A DNA stretch of 64,000 nt, from contig KN834766.1 of NCBI GenBank assembly GCA_000827265.1, positions 615,061 to 679,060 of the forward strand, in the 5' to 3' direction. A model generated the notes under the pieces. That model searched no databases, was not told where the DNA came from, and worked only from the letters and a program-made list of their open reading frames with translations. Below are positions 10,790 through 22,779 of the stretch, piece by piece. Every line of letters begins with the position of its first letter. The first letter of the stretch is position 1. Position numbers and translations under genes: made by a program. This DNA comes from Collybiopsis luxurians FD-317 M1 (Eukaryota; Basidiomycota; Agaricomycetes; Agaricales; Omphalotaceae).

Positions 10790-13135
10790 ATGTCTTCAAC
10801 CTCAAGCCCCACCCCCGGCTGGACCCCATCGTCGTGGAAATCAAAACCTGTTGCTCAGGTTAGAACTTGAATTTGGTTTTAAGCGCTCTTGTCTCATGAA
10901 ACGGAATGCAATTTCGCAGGATGTTGAATACTCAGATTCGGGGAAACTTTCAAAGTTAGGCGCGCTCAACTTGACACATCGTTCACTGGTGTTTGACACG
11001 TCTTGACGCTTAGAGTTTTATCGAAAATAGCGACTTTACCGCCCCTCGTTACACCATCAGAGGTATATGACTCGAGCTTGAATTATTTTGATCAACGAGT
11101 CCGACACGTATACATATTCTAGATCGAGCGTCTTCGCTATCAGCTGAGCCAAGTCCAACGGAACGAAGCCTTTCTTTTACACGCTGGAGACTGTGCAGAG
11201 AGCTTTGATGCATGCACCAACGAAAACATATCCGCCAAGATCGGTCTGATCCTTTCCTTCTCGCTCATTCTCATCTGGGGCGCGCGCTTGCCGATTGTAC
11301 GTTGATGATGGCTATGGATGTTGACGATCTCACTTAACTTCTGATTGGCCATGTAGGTCCGTATAGGGCGGATAGCGGGGCAATACGCAAAACCGAGAAG
11401 TAGTAAGATGGAGAAGATAGGAGATCGGGAGGTGTTGAGTTTTAGGTGAGTTCTTTTCCTTCGAAAGTTTGAACGGAGATTTATTGATTCTTTTGGTAGG
11501 GGTGACAACGTCAACGGGTAACGCTACTCGCTCAATTTCAGAATCGCTTCCCTCATCTGCGTTTTCTCTTGTGCTATTCAGTTTGGACATTGACGATCGA
11601 ACACCTGATCCTGAACGGCTCTTGAGGTACGGGCGCTTCCACAAACATATCACGATTGATTATCCTCATACTCGTTTCAAATCGACAGGGCCTATTTTCA
11701 CTCAGCTACAACTCTTAACCATCTCCGAGGTTTGCTTACCTCCGGTTTTGCCTCGCTCCATCAACCAAGAGATTGGTCGCTGAGTCACGTACGTTCGCCG
11801 TCTCTAAAGTGGGTTATTTCACTGCTGTATGTGTTTCGGGTATATCATGATGCTGATGCGTCTAAGCTAGGAACGAATTCGAAAATATCGTTGAAGATCT
11901 TACGGATGCACTGGACTTTAGTCGGACTATTGGACAGGATGCGGGGGCGTCTTTCGAGCATGGAGGGGCTCGGAGTACAGTTGGGGAGGTAGATTTCTAT
12001 ACTAGGTACGTCTCTAGCGACCGTCCTAGCCGCGTTCGCTGACTGGGCTTTTCATCTTCCTCATACTCATAGCCACGAAGGCTTAATGCTCGAATACGAA
12101 CAAGCTCTAACCCGCGAATGTCCGGTCCCAAAATCCGTCAGCACCGCCCCGAACCAAAAAGGCTACTACAACACCTCTGCGCACTTTTTGTGGATCGGCG
12201 ACAGGACGAGACAGATTGATGGTGGACACGTCGAGTATTTCCGGGGGATACGGAATCCGATTGGGATTAAAGTTGGGCCGAGTATGAAGAGCGATGAGTT
12301 GATTAGGCTGTTGGACAGTTAGTTCTCTTTTCCTTTTTGATTGTGGCGTTAGATTCTGACGCGTGGGCGTTATAGTTGTGAATCCTGACAAGATATCTGG
12401 GAGAGTGACGCTAATATCAAGGTACGGTGCCGGAAAGGTATGTAGGCGGTATTCTATGTGTCACTGTAATTGGGTCTCAAACTCGCATCCTAGGTTGAGA
12501 ATTACCTCCCAGATCATATCAAGGTCGTGAAGGCGTCTGGACATCCGGTAATTTGGGTATGCGACCCCATGCACGGAAAGTAAGCAATCATTCCCATAGC
12601 CCACGAGTATCGCAGAGATCTCATTTCCTCCTCAGCACCCTTACATCAAGCACAGGCCTCAAGACGCGCCACTTCCGCACCATTATCAGTGAACTGACAT
12701 CCTGTATCCGCATTCACAGCGAGTGCGACTCTCGACTTGGAGGCGTCAGTTTAGAGTTTACGGGCGAGCTGAATGATGAAGGGTTTAGCGTCACCGAGTG
12801 TCTTGGGGGGAGTATGGAGTTGAGCGAGGAGCAGCTTGGGCTGAGGTACCAGGTTCGTGTGCGATACCCACCGACAGATGGTGCAATATCTGAAAAACAT
12901 GGTTTTTTCCTCTAGTCTTTCTGCGATCCTCGCTTAAACTTTGAGCAAAGTCTCGGTAAGTCTCGGTCTTCATCTCTCTCTCTATATTATCATTATGGAG
13001 GTACTGAATACGGGCGTCATTCTAGACGTGGCCTTTTTGATTTCGAACCATTATAAAAACGAACGGAGGGGGAAGAAGAAGGAGCTGGAAAAGGACGTCC
13101 TCTTTACAGAGTTGTCTGGTAGTACTGGTAAATAG
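10790..13135 (+). CDS. Class-II 3-deoxy-D-arabino-heptulosonate-7-phosphate (DAHP) synthase
   Basis: First enzyme of the shikimate pathway: condenses phosphoenolpyruvate with erythrose-4-phosphate. Fifteen exons join in phase to 497 residues: 10790-10858, 10920-10954, 11014-11062, 11123-11296, 11357-11445, 11500-11517, 11582-11626, 11689-11808, 11871-12005, 12073-12317, 12376-12437, 12494-12579, 12636-12852, 12916-12955, 13026-13135. Plant/actinobacterial-type motifs appear in order: [112 protein letters not shown] and FCDPRLNFEQS. The four metal ligands of the family (Cys of DCAESF, His of MHGN, Glu of SLEF, Asp of CDPRLN) are all present. Exon 6 is only 18 bases. This is the intact copy; a decayed one lies 12 kb downstream. 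Confidence 0.93.
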
Positions 13136-13195
13136 ATGTTGAGGACGTGTACATACATTACAAAATGCTAGGATCTTGGAGATTCGACCACTCCA
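11469..13195 (+). repeat. Segmental duplication, copy 1 (partner 23502-25215)
   Basis: From exon 6 of the DAHP synthase to about 60 bases past its stop, this segment recurs about 12.03 kb to the right with only scattered substitutions; 11600-12000 and 23633-24033 look identical by eye. Introns match as closely as exons, which points to recent duplication or gene conversion and not to selection on protein. Confidence 0.85.
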
Positions 13196-14114
13196 GGGGG
13201 GATGCCGGTGATAAAAAGTTCCATGGGGCCACCTATCCGGAAACTGTGCCTGTGCACATGCTCAAGCTTTGTCTCCTTCCAGATATCATTGCAGGAAGCC
13301 AAGGAGGTTGATACAACCATTTACTGGGGTTTACTGTACTCATCAGTGAGACTGAAGAAAGAGAAAACATCTGGGATGTAGGCATAGTTGGATTCAAATT
13401 TGTTGCTATTACAAGTGGTCAATAATAATCAAAACTTGCTAATTACAAGCCTTCCAACTTCCAATAGCTTAAGTCCTCAGATTAAGCTGCAAGCAATGTG
13501 AAGGCCCACTCCAGTTAGTGTTAGCTCTGCTAACCCTGACATAACAGCGCAATTCTGATCATTGCAAAAACTGGCAAAACTCAGATTCCGCAATGTCCAG
13601 GCCCGCGCTATCCCTAAACTTAACATAACGGCGTGGGTGTGGACATCGCCAAATATTGGGGGCACCTGGCTAAGGTTAGGGGTTAGGGGTCAGGGGTTAG
13701 GGATTGCAGTTAGCCTTGCCCCCAGAGTTACTGCTATGCTTTCAACTTAATTAGCACCAGAATTGATACCATGTATTGTAAAATGATTCAAGAAACCTAT
13801 AGAGCATCTTGATGTAGTGCCAATTATGTGAACTGCCAATTTATGCTGGACAGCTGTCAGATTTTTAGTTCAATTCAGCATGCAGTTAATCCATTTTCTC
13901 TGCGGCATTTAATTTAACATTTGTAATAGCAAGTGAATTATTACATCAGGAAAAGCACTTCCGACCTAAATCAGCCTGGTACAAGCCTGGGTATATATAC
14001 TGTTCCCTGGTAATGTCAGAAATTTGGCAATAATATTGTAAAAAATAAATAGATGAAAATACCCCAGGTACAGCTATATTTTGAGACCATATGTTCCCAA
14101 ATCAGCTTCAAAAT
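13136..14114. other. Left part of the inter-duplication accessory block, no gene
   Basis: AT-rich, with no supported gene. The first 60 bases belong to the duplicated flank of the DAHP synthase. The rest contains a short TTAGGG-like tract and unremarkable sequence. Confidence 0.4.
13670..13702 (+). repeat. Short telomere-like TTAGGGG tract
   Basis: Three to four degenerate tandem units of GGTTAGGGGT. It resembles fungal TTAGGG telomere repeats but is only about 33 bases long and internal. Confidence 0.45.
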
Positions 14115-14317
14115 GAGAACAGGTACAACTTAGTAGCAGTACCAAGAGCAGGTGAACTAAGAACAGGTAAAGCCAGAACAGGTTTAGGGTTGAGAACAAT
14201 AAATTGAGAACAGGTTAAGTCCATAAGCAGGTCAAAGTACAGATACAACTGAAAACTCAGAACAGGTTCAAGCAGAACAGGTTAAAGCTGAGAACAGGTG
14301 AGAACTCAGAACAGGCC
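14115..14317 (+). repeat. GAACAGGT short-repeat array, left
   Basis: At least nine irregularly spaced same-strand copies of AGAACAGGT or near variants (such as AGAGCAGGT and ATAAGCAGGT) in 200 bases. A matching array lies at 17213-17313. Such subterminal arrays are common near the ends of DNA transposons. Confidence 0.6.
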
Positions 14318-14459
14318 TAGGTTCAGAGACATTCCCGCTACCTTTAGGTAGTGGGTTTTAGGCCTGGCCGTTTTTCGAAGCGTCCGATCGATCATTCTTG
14401 CTTGTTATGGACTGCTTATGTCATAACGTGGATTATGTACCTCCTTTGTTCATCATATT

Positions 14460-14972
14460 TTGTCTGGCCATTGCATGGAAAATAAATTATGCATGTCTGC
14501 CCCGGTGTGCCAATACTTTGCGAATGATTGTTCTTCTCGGACTGCTTTGCAATTGGAGTGTGCGAAACACTTCAGTGTTGCATCTGCGAAGTCTCTGTCA
14601 GTTGAAAAGTTGATGGACTTGCTCCGCACTCTGGGTAGCAAAAAGTTGGTTCATCCTAATCATGCTCAAGCACAGCTGCTTCGTAATGTCATTAGACTGC
14701 TGTTTGTCGCATCACCGTTGGATCCACCTGTTTTACCTTTGTCACTGGATCCTATGCCTGAAGTACCAAAAGATATTTCTCAAATATTCCATAATTTTGA
14801 ACAGCTTCCTCGATGCACTCTTATGCAGTACTGTCGGGCCCATAGTATCCCTTTCAATGGTGCCTCAATGACTACTGATACAATGTGTCACCTGATAACA
14901 GTTCATCTAGTTGCAGGTGAATGCTTTGCTCAATATCCTGCTGATTTTCCCAGTGGGTTGCCGAACCATTAA
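14460..14972 (+). CDS. Unrecognised 170-residue open frame, possibly a transposon protein fragment
   Basis: This is the longest open frame in the 13-18 kb block. The middle and end look protein-like: Leu/Pro-rich, with FEQLPRCTLMQYCRAHSIPF, then MCHLITVHLVAGECFAQ. A pattern of this kind (short helix, C-x-x-H, small-residue loop, then a helix ending in G-x-C) recalls N-terminal parts of agaricomycete Helitron-encoded proteins, but that is a weak impression. Other short, frame-broken open segments follow. It sits between the two GAACAGGT arrays and is more probably mobile-element relic than host gene. Confidence 0.3.
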   Translation: MSGHCMENKLCMSAPVCQYFANDCSSRTALQLECAKHFSVASAKSLSVEKLMDLLRTLGSKKLVHPNHAQAQLLRNVIRLLFVASPLDPPVLPLSLDPMPEVPKDISQIFHNFEQLPRCTLMQYCRAHSIPFNGASMTTDTMCHLITVHLVAGECFAQYPADFPSGLPNH

Positions 14973-17212
14973 TTCATTGTTCTCCCCTCCTCCCAAAATG
15001 GCTGAATTGCCTGACTCTCAGGATGTAACAGAGAGTATGCTTCAGCTGCTATCTTGTTTGAGAAGCAATATCCCAGCAATACATTAGGTTTTTACTTAGC
15101 CTGCTCTAGTGAGACAGCAAGTGTAACCAGGTTTGTGAGAGTGCATTGTCAAAGATTCTGCAGAGTAGATAATATATTTTTATAATCAATTTTGACTCCA
15201 CCAGTACAGTCTAACAGAAATATCTAGGCTTGATGGACTACTATGTCCAGGTAGAGGGGCATAAAAGTTGCAGAAAATATATAAATCTCTGACTTGATAA
15301 CCAGAAGGCTGGCGATGGACCAAGCAAACAACAAGTGGGATACAACAGCAAGGTCAGCAACAGGCTGACAAACAATGAGGTGTACTAAACAAACAAGAGC
15401 ATTACTCAAGTTCTGGATAGTCTGCAATACTGTCCAATGGTGGACCAAAGTACCAGGCAAAGTGTGAGTGAGACTTAAGCATCCAAACTGATGGGGTGCA
15501 AAAAGCTACCTTGTTCTGGTACTCTACTCTGTACTTATACTATGCTGGGAGCTGAGAACTGTAAAACCATAATGTCAGAAATACATGTACAAACTTTTGC
15601 AAGTGTCCAAATCCAGAAACCAACCAACAATAAACCCAAAGTCCATAGGAAAACAAACCTTCTATGCCTTCTTCTGGAAACCCAATCCTGCAGTTCCAAG
15701 TAATTGCTGCATTTCATCCTGATCAACCCATACACTGGAATAATCCTTTATCCTGTGCCTGTGATAATGTTGGACTAAGTGTCCTACTGTACTGAACATT
15801 CTCCCATATTAGCTTCCACAGATATTCAATCATCTTCATCACTTAAGTGATGATATACTTCTTCACCACTTGGGCTGTTAACTTCCAATACTTCAACAAG
15901 TCCCTAGTATGGTAAATGTCAAAGCTAGCCTTAGCCCATAGCATTGGGTTGGACACACTTCTTCTGACACTCAATCTGGTCCTTTGCCAAGACTTCAGCT
16001 AGCTTCTTCCCATTCTTGGCACTTTGAATATTGCATCTGAAACAACACAGCACTGAGTCTGTCACTTCTTGAGCCACTGGAATAAGTTTCATCAAGCCAT
16101 TCCAATCATCCATCAATCCCTGGGTACATCAGAGCATTGCAGGCTCATTGAAACTTCTGTATAAGGTACAGGTGGGTCTACTAGCTTTGATGAGCTAGGT
16201 ACAGTGGTTTCAGCAGCTGTCTGACACTTGGACCAATACTTGGTACTAAGGTGAAAAGTACAATACAACAGGTAACACAGTCCTGCACCTGTCATAACAA
16301 GCATCCTGCATTTACTCTGAGTTAGCTATCAATGTCAGGCTTATTATAGCTCTCTTATGTATTCATTTCCAATTGCAAAATTGTCAATTTTAATTGATTG
16401 TAGGTATTGCTGTGAAATTTGTGCAATACTGGTCTGACCTCTTTGTCGAGTCCTGGAAATTTTGGGTATTCAGTTTGAACAATCTGACTCCCTCGCAGTC
16501 CTTTGTCAACACCTCAATGACTACATTGACTCTCTCCAACCTGCTTAAGATTCATCTGAGCATGCGCATCATCAAGCTAAACTTGAAGCTGTCTATGAAG
16601 CATGGCCAGCTAATGTTTCCGATGGATGCAAACATAAAGAGACTCCTGCAGGAGGACAACCTTCTGTCAATTAATTTCTCCAGAATGTCATGACAGCTGG
16701 CTCTCCAATCAATCATACTCCACACACTGGAACACTCCACAGCTGATATCATTCGAGAACGGCACAGGCATATAGTGATAGCAGCGGTCGCAGCCTCCAA
16801 AAATACATCTTGCCTGATGTTGAAGTTTACCAATATGATTTCCTGGACAAATGCATACTGTACATGAAGGGTGTAGATTTACCATGATACAAGTTGGTTA
16901 CATCTGTTGAGATTTCACAGCCGAGATTTTCCTGGTCAATTGTTCTCCTTGTAATGGGTACATTTTATACCCATATAAGACTCAATCCATTATCTCTTGT
17001 GTCTTTTTCCAATTGACATGGCGGCGATGAGGGCGTGCATTCTTGACTGTGACAGCAATCAGATGGTGTACATTGCAACATCTGTAGCATGGAGGGGCTG
17101 TATATTTGCTTGGGTTCATGATTTTGGTAATGTGGATGAGGGTATGTCTTCACAATGGGCATTTGTTGTAGTGGGCTCTGCCGCTTGCCAATGCTACATG
17201 GTTATCTAGGAA
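14973..17212. other. Degenerate, gene-poor DNA between GAACAGGT arrays
   Basis: Only broken open frames are present. The most protein-like are on the minus strand at 16304-15931, where two overlapping frames read YWSKCQTAAETTVP, then MDDWNGLMKLIPVAQEV and FRCNIQSAKNGKKLAEV, separated by a stop. On the plus strand 16400-16850 reads as several frames with stops. These look like fragments of an old mobile element; the family is not identified. Confidence 0.35.
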
Positions 17213-17313
17213 GTGAGAACAGGTTTGAAAATTGGAACAGATCTGAACTCAGAACAAATTCAAATCAGGTACAACTGAAAAATGAGTACAAGTTAGAAAC
17301 TCAGAACAGGTTC
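17213..17313 (+). repeat. GAACAGGT short-repeat array, right
   Basis: Four to six same-orientation copies of GAACAGGT or near variants in about 100 bases, matching the array at 14115-14317. With it, this brackets about 3.2 kb. Confidence 0.55.
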
Positions 17314-18317
17314 AGCTAATTGAGTTTGCATTAGTACACAAATATGTTTGCTGTATAAAACTGTATGCCATAACTTGCTGCAATTCTAGCCTCCATTGTA
17401 AGTACTGCTTGGCAATAGCCGTTGATCCCCCAGTTACCATCCTCTTCTCCAAAGTCATTTAGGTACTATGGATTTAATATCTTTACAGTATTATGGGCAT
17501 ACAGAAACCCAGGCTAACCTAGGTTGACCCTAGAATCCCTGAGTAGATATAACATACCTTGGTAAATACAAAACTTCAGTAATGTTGAAGTACATTTGAG
17601 GCAGCCTTAAATTTCTTTATGTCAGCTGGAGTTCAGCATGGGGCAATCTGAGGTTGAGCTGGGTATAGACTAGACCCTGAACCTTGGCTTGGGTTGCTCA
17701 GGTTAACTGTCTGACCTGTTAGCCCTAGGTTGACCATGGTTACTGGGACTGTCTTAGTTTGATTTAAGCCACTGCTAAAAACTTTTCCTGATGATGGTAT
17801 AACCACAACTTGATATAGCAACAAAACTATTAACAATGTACCTCATCGCCATAGCTTGGAGATATTTACAATATCTTTTTCTTGAGTTCAGCTACGAGTT
17901 GCTGACAAGGAGTAGGAAGGCACAACAGTGCCAACTTAGGGGGGGTTTGGAGGTGCAGCCCCCTACAAGCTGTTGACCTAGCTGTAGAAAGGGGGTGAGC
18001 GCAACAAATCCCCATGCTCAAGGCACAGGTCATAAAGCATCAGAATGAGGAGAGCGATAAAAAATGAAAATTTCCTGCAAGGATGCAGCATTATAGATGG
18101 TTGTGTTAAGAAAATTTAGCGAGAGAAAGCTATCTGAGTGAATATACTGTATATTGCTGCTAATGAACAGTACTTTCAAGGACACTGCAGACACTTGAAT
18201 AAATAGGTGAAAATTTTAAAAAGAAAAAGACCCAAGTGATTGTACAGAGGAAAGACACATCTGACCCTACAAGAATGGTTATAAAAATAACACTCATGTG
18301 TCCCCGGTGACAGCACT
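17314..18317. other. Intergenic DNA downstream of the minus-strand DUF6533-type gene
   Basis: No gene is seen. Around 17640-17760 there is a run of GGTTGA/AGGTTA-type words in both orientations, and at 17940 a G-rich tract. Confidence 0.35.
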
Positions 18318-19952
18318 TCATTCTTCGCCATCACTTGCCTCTTCTTCTTCCATAGATCCATGACGCAACGGAGCTCCAATATTCCCTAAGAAGCTATTGG
18401 TTGCAAACTGCAATCCTGAATATTGAGGTCCCTCAGCATTTTGTGTGAGCCTGCTTAATTCTTCAGGGGTGTCAAATGTGCGTAGATCAAGCATAAGTCG
18501 GCTTATTGAAATGTTTGGAAGACTTTAAAGGTTCACAAGATTGAATGTTGATAATTCACATTACATTTTCAAAAGGTGTACTCACATATTGAAGAATGGG
18601 ACTACCCAATCAAAGATTGTCTGTCAATATGTAGTATAATTAGCAAGCGAGCAGTAGATATACATTAGGATACCTATCCCTGACATTGGGTTCAGAAAAA
18701 GTAACCTATCAGGATAATGAGATAATTTACTTGACTTGGAGTGTATATCTTGACGTACCACACAATCAATGACTCCAAAAATTCCTACAATTAGCATAAT
18801 CCTGTGACAATTTATTTTAATGATTCAGGTATTTGAGAGACAGAGTTTTCCTGTAAGCCCACAGAAAGTAAAGAGAGCCTTAGATCGACCTGTCAGATGG
18901 AATTTTGCAACAAATTTTTCGGGCTTACCATCGCGGATAATTACTTGTGTTACACTGGATGCACGAAGTCTTCTCATTCCGATAGCATGATGAAAGGTCT
19001 TTCTAATTGTCAATCCAAAGATGAAAAGATCGAAAGCCAAATTAAGGAAGGGAATGAATAATTGTGCTGAAAACTTGCAGATTTATAAAAGGCATAAACA
19101 GCAATCTGAAGCAGCGCCTACATCTAAGCATATCAATTGGGGTCAGAGTTTATACAGAGTAAACTACTGTTTCACTGACATATTAAATAGCTTCAGATTC
19201 AATTGATTACTTGCACAGCTTGAGAAGGACTGGACAGATGTCCCAGTCAAAGACACGCCTTGGAGAGCTGCCACAACCTATATAAAGCTGTTATATGGTT
19301 GTCTGGGAGACTGGGCTTAAACTCACTAGGATTTCTGCCGACAATCTGGAGAATAAAAAGAAAGCAGATATTACTAGTATCACTTTGCTCCTGTCATAGA
19401 TTGCATAAACCCTCAGAGCAAAAAGCCCTAGGAAGTATCTTCATCTACTGTTGATAAGGACAGACTGTGATAGTTCTCACCATTGGTAGAAAGAACTAGT
19501 ACCAATTGTAAGGACTGCTGTAACTTGATCAGTACATTACATCTAAAGCTTCATTAATAGGCAAGCTGTTTGAGCAAGCAATCAAGCACTTAACTGACTG
19601 TCTGTAATTGATCCGGGCAAAGTGCACGCTAGCTCAAGCCCCAACCAAATCAAAATAATATATCTGTTGAAAATAAATAAAACTGATGTTCCTGTTTGTT
19701 TTTTGAACCATATTGTGCGTATTTCAACTGGAAGTGTTTGCAGATAATCTGCTATCCAAAGTGCTAGGCATATTTCAAGATACAATAAGTGCCTTAATAA
19801 TGGGATTACATCTGATTCGCACTTGCTGAGGCAACAATTACATAATTTACTGCCAACCTAAATGCAAAATTTGATGATTAGAAATTTACCGCAGTCTGAT
19901 AGCCCCAAACATACCAGGGTTGTATGACTTGCGCACTGACTGAAACATCCAT
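18318..19952 (-). CDS. DUF6533-type multi-pass membrane protein (copy 2)
   Basis: Hidden by many short exons. Starts at 19952 (MDVSVSAQVIQPW); first exons are 19952-19915, 19857-19823 and 19763 leftwards. Joined they read LAVNYVIVAS, then WIADYLQTLPVEIRTIW and SVLFIFNRYIILIWLGLE, the N-terminal signature of the agaricomycete DUF6533 family (bilayer helix, D-x-L-x-T-L-x-x-E-V, IW, NRY). Further segments: LRVYAIYDRSK near 19400, IMLIVGIFGVIDCV near 18790, FDLFIFGLTIRKT and QVIIRDG near 19000-18910, TIFDWVVPFFN near 18610. The C-terminus has SISRLMLDLRTFDTPEEL near 18500 and ends EEEEASDGEE. Middle exon borders are not settled, so only the ends and these landmarks are firm. About seven helices are expected; function is unknown. 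It lies in the block separating the two DAHP synthase copies. Confidence 0.7.
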
Positions 19953-20307
19953 TTGCGCTCAAGGTATTGGGTACAGACACAATGCTGATTCCGTTCGGAC
20001 TGACGGACTCGAATATATATGCTGTTCCAACAGCTGAGTTTGTCCGCTGGCTGATGAGACCAGTGACACTCTAAATAGCATAAAGCCCTTATTGAGTTTG
20101 TAGATGATGGGAACTTGGAAGATGATCAACAAATCAAGATGCACTAATCGCGGAACAAGTAACGCATGACAGTTGGGAAAAGCTAGATCCAATTTGTAAC
20201 TATAATAAGGAGAGAGATGTGCATTTCTGGAACTTTCATTTGCGATTAGTAAATTGCAACACAGGGCATTTGTGCTTAAGTATTACATAATACATACCAT
20301 CTTGTAG

Positions 20308-21863
20308 GAAAAGCTATTGGGAACCCCCTTTCCGGCAGAAACCCTGTGTTCCTGGGGAAATCCCTTCAAAAACGTCAAATATCGATTTCTCTGCACGCCG
20401 TTAACCGGCCGGCCAGCTCATGGTTATTCAGCTTGTTCTTACACTTTCTTGTTTGGCGCTTTCGGCGGGGACCTTTGTTGCAGGTATGTTCCTTTGCTTT
20501 CTGAACACGGGCTATAAGGATATGAATCTTCATTGTAACAGATGTATGATAAGCAGAGTAAAACCAACTATCGATGATGTACATATGCGCGGATTGATAC
20601 TTTGTAAAAAAACTATTTCGTTTGGGTGCATTTCTAAGCTGTCCTCCCTTAAACTTGTTTTGTACACTACATCAACATAATTCAATATCATTATTGGCTT
20701 TCAACGAGGATCAAAAAACTGAGAAATAATTAGGAAATTTTCTCTGTGTTCGATCATTGATTTTTTTTCATTTATCGGTATCTCCGGCGTCCTCTCGCCG
20801 CAGAGTCTACGGGTGAGGCTGCTGGAGAGGCTCAGCAGAGCTGGGACACAGTTTGATCCATTTGCATGCCCGAATCGCTCAGCTAACTCCTTGGAAGCAT
20901 ACCGAAAGGTCTATCTGTGAGGAGCTATATGCGGAGCTATATGTTCACCGATAGGCATGCGGTGGATTAGAAGCAATAGATAACTTGCCGATCGAAAGTG
21001 GTGAGACAGCAGAGGGAAGGTAGCAAAGAAGTGATTGTGCCCGAGGTTGATGCCGAGCGTCATCACTTAGGTCGGCATCCAACGCAAAGAAAGCACGAAA
21101 AAATTTGAGCATCATTCGTGAGCTCTAAAAACATAGGTTGTTCTCAAACAAACCAGACGTGGATGGTGAAAAGGGCACTTTCCTATCAGCTTCGGAAAGC
21201 ACCAATCCAGGTATCCCGCCATTCTATGTCCTTTCTCGGAAGACAGTTGGCATTTCATCCAGGGCTCTATAAGTTCTTGAACTTGGGAATTTTGAAACTC
21301 AAATATTGGAGATTTGTTTTGGTACTTATGAGTCACGGTGGATGCACATTATGAAAGACAAATTTTGAAAGAAGCTTTATTTCTGTATTCTAGGACATAA
21401 ACAAAACTCATGGGGCCTGGACACATTGATTATGACGAAGGGAGGAGGCCTCTAACGATACTTGTGGGTGCTCGTTGCTGTGGGAGAAAAATAGGGTAGC
21501 GACCCGAAATGCCGTCATAACAGCTGGTAAGGCCTTATATTATAATGATCATAATGCCGGAATGCGACTGCTCCATTGGAATCCATTAATTGGACACTTT
21601 ATATTATGGCCATTATAAGCGCTCATTATGTCAAAAAAAAAAACAGATCGTCTTTCTAGCAAAATCGATTTTGAGCAGAGTAATCCAAAAAATGAAAAAA
21701 GCTTTCTAAACATTTTCGGTACCAACTTTAGCATGTAAAGGCCGACTCCGAGCTTAGCTAATTCTGGACGGTGACCGAGAGCAAGGGGGTTGCTGGATAG
21801 TCACAGCAAGAAATCCGGGGATTCTGCGGGTCCTGGGAAAGGGGGTTTCCCAATAGCTTTTCT
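20308..21863. mobile_element. Non-autonomous element with inverted ends (about 1.56 kb)
   Basis: The left end (20308-20333) reads GAAAAGCTATTGGGAACCCC, and the right end (21836-21863) is its inverse with one extra A. Weaker inverted similarity continues inward for about 40 bases (CTGGGGAAATCCC against its mirror). No transposase frame is seen inside. Target-site duplications are not clear. Confidence 0.55.
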
Positions 21864-21949
21864 CCCATCTTATGCTCCCTTGAATGAAGTTCCCTCCTTA
21901 GACACGCATATATACTTCTTTATCCATATGGCATATAGCCGATTCAAGT

Positions 21950-22512
21950 AAAGCTAGGAACAAGTCCAGATCATTAGCAGGTACCTGTAGGCCGGATCTG
22001 TGCCAAGACCTGCCAGAGCTGTGACCTGCAGATCCAGGTACCTGCCTGACAGGCTTGTGACAGGTCACAGGTCTGGCTTGAGCAGTACTCGGGATTACCA
22101 AAAGTACCCACTATATGACTTTTGTGCAAACATTTTTTCTTGTCCTGCTTGCACTACAACCATTCTTTCTCTAAAATATCTCAGATATATATAGCTCTAG
22201 GTCAGTGCAATATACTAGTAGCATGCCATCGATTAATTCCAACTTGGAGCTCAGTAATGCAGCAAAATTTTTAATGCATTGGTTATTAAATCATGGTCAC
22301 TTGGGTGACCACAAGTACATGTTTACCTGCAGGTACCTGTCTGACATGTGACCTCAATTTTGAAGCTGATAGTACTTGATTTTATTGTCCAAATTCAAAA
22401 TAATCAAATCAAAGCTAAAGCTAGGCATAAGTCCAGATCCTTGGCAGGTATGTGTAGGTTGGATCTATGCCAAAACCTGCCAGACCTGTGACCTCAATTA
22501 TGAAGCTGATAG
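21950..22512 (+). repeat. Diverged direct repeats rich in CAGGTACCTG / ACCTGCC words
   Basis: A segment beginning AAAGCTAGG, then AAGTCCAGATC, GCAGGTA and GACCTGCCAGA at 21950-22075 recurs at 22425-22512. The unit GACCTCAATT-TGAAGCTGATAGTAC-TGATTTTATTGTCCAAA occurs at about 22350 and again at about 22490. Internal ACCTG/CAGGT words make local palindromes. Confidence 0.55.
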
Positions 22513-22637
22513 TACCTGATTTTATTGTCCAAAATAATTAAAACTACATACCATTGAGTGAACATAGTGTGGCACATGCACTGCAAATCTATAAGTTATT
22601 GCTTGATTTGCTATACAATAAAATAAATATCTGTTAT

Positions 22638-22735
22638 ACTTGAGGCCCTGCCACTGGTAATGGGCCAATGCTGCTGCATGGCAGTTACGAGTCATGCCCT
22701 ATCTGCTGACCCCAAATACTGCCTTGCGGCATGGT
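22638..22735 (+). repeat. Dispersed repeat, copy 1 (partner 31745-31847)
   Basis: About 100 bases starting ACTTGAGGCCCTGCC, with GGTAATGGGC, GCATGGC and GCCTATCTGCTG-type words, shared with 31745-31847 at roughly 75-80% by eye. Confidence 0.5.
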
Positions 22736-22779
22736 TCAATTGAATTGCAATTTCATAATGCTATCAACTAACTATGTGA

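Noticed and set aside
14115..14317. CRISPR-like array from repeated GAACAGGT words
   Set aside because: The repeats are 8-9 bases, irregularly spaced and degenerate, in a eukaryotic genome; they fit transposon subterminal repeats better.
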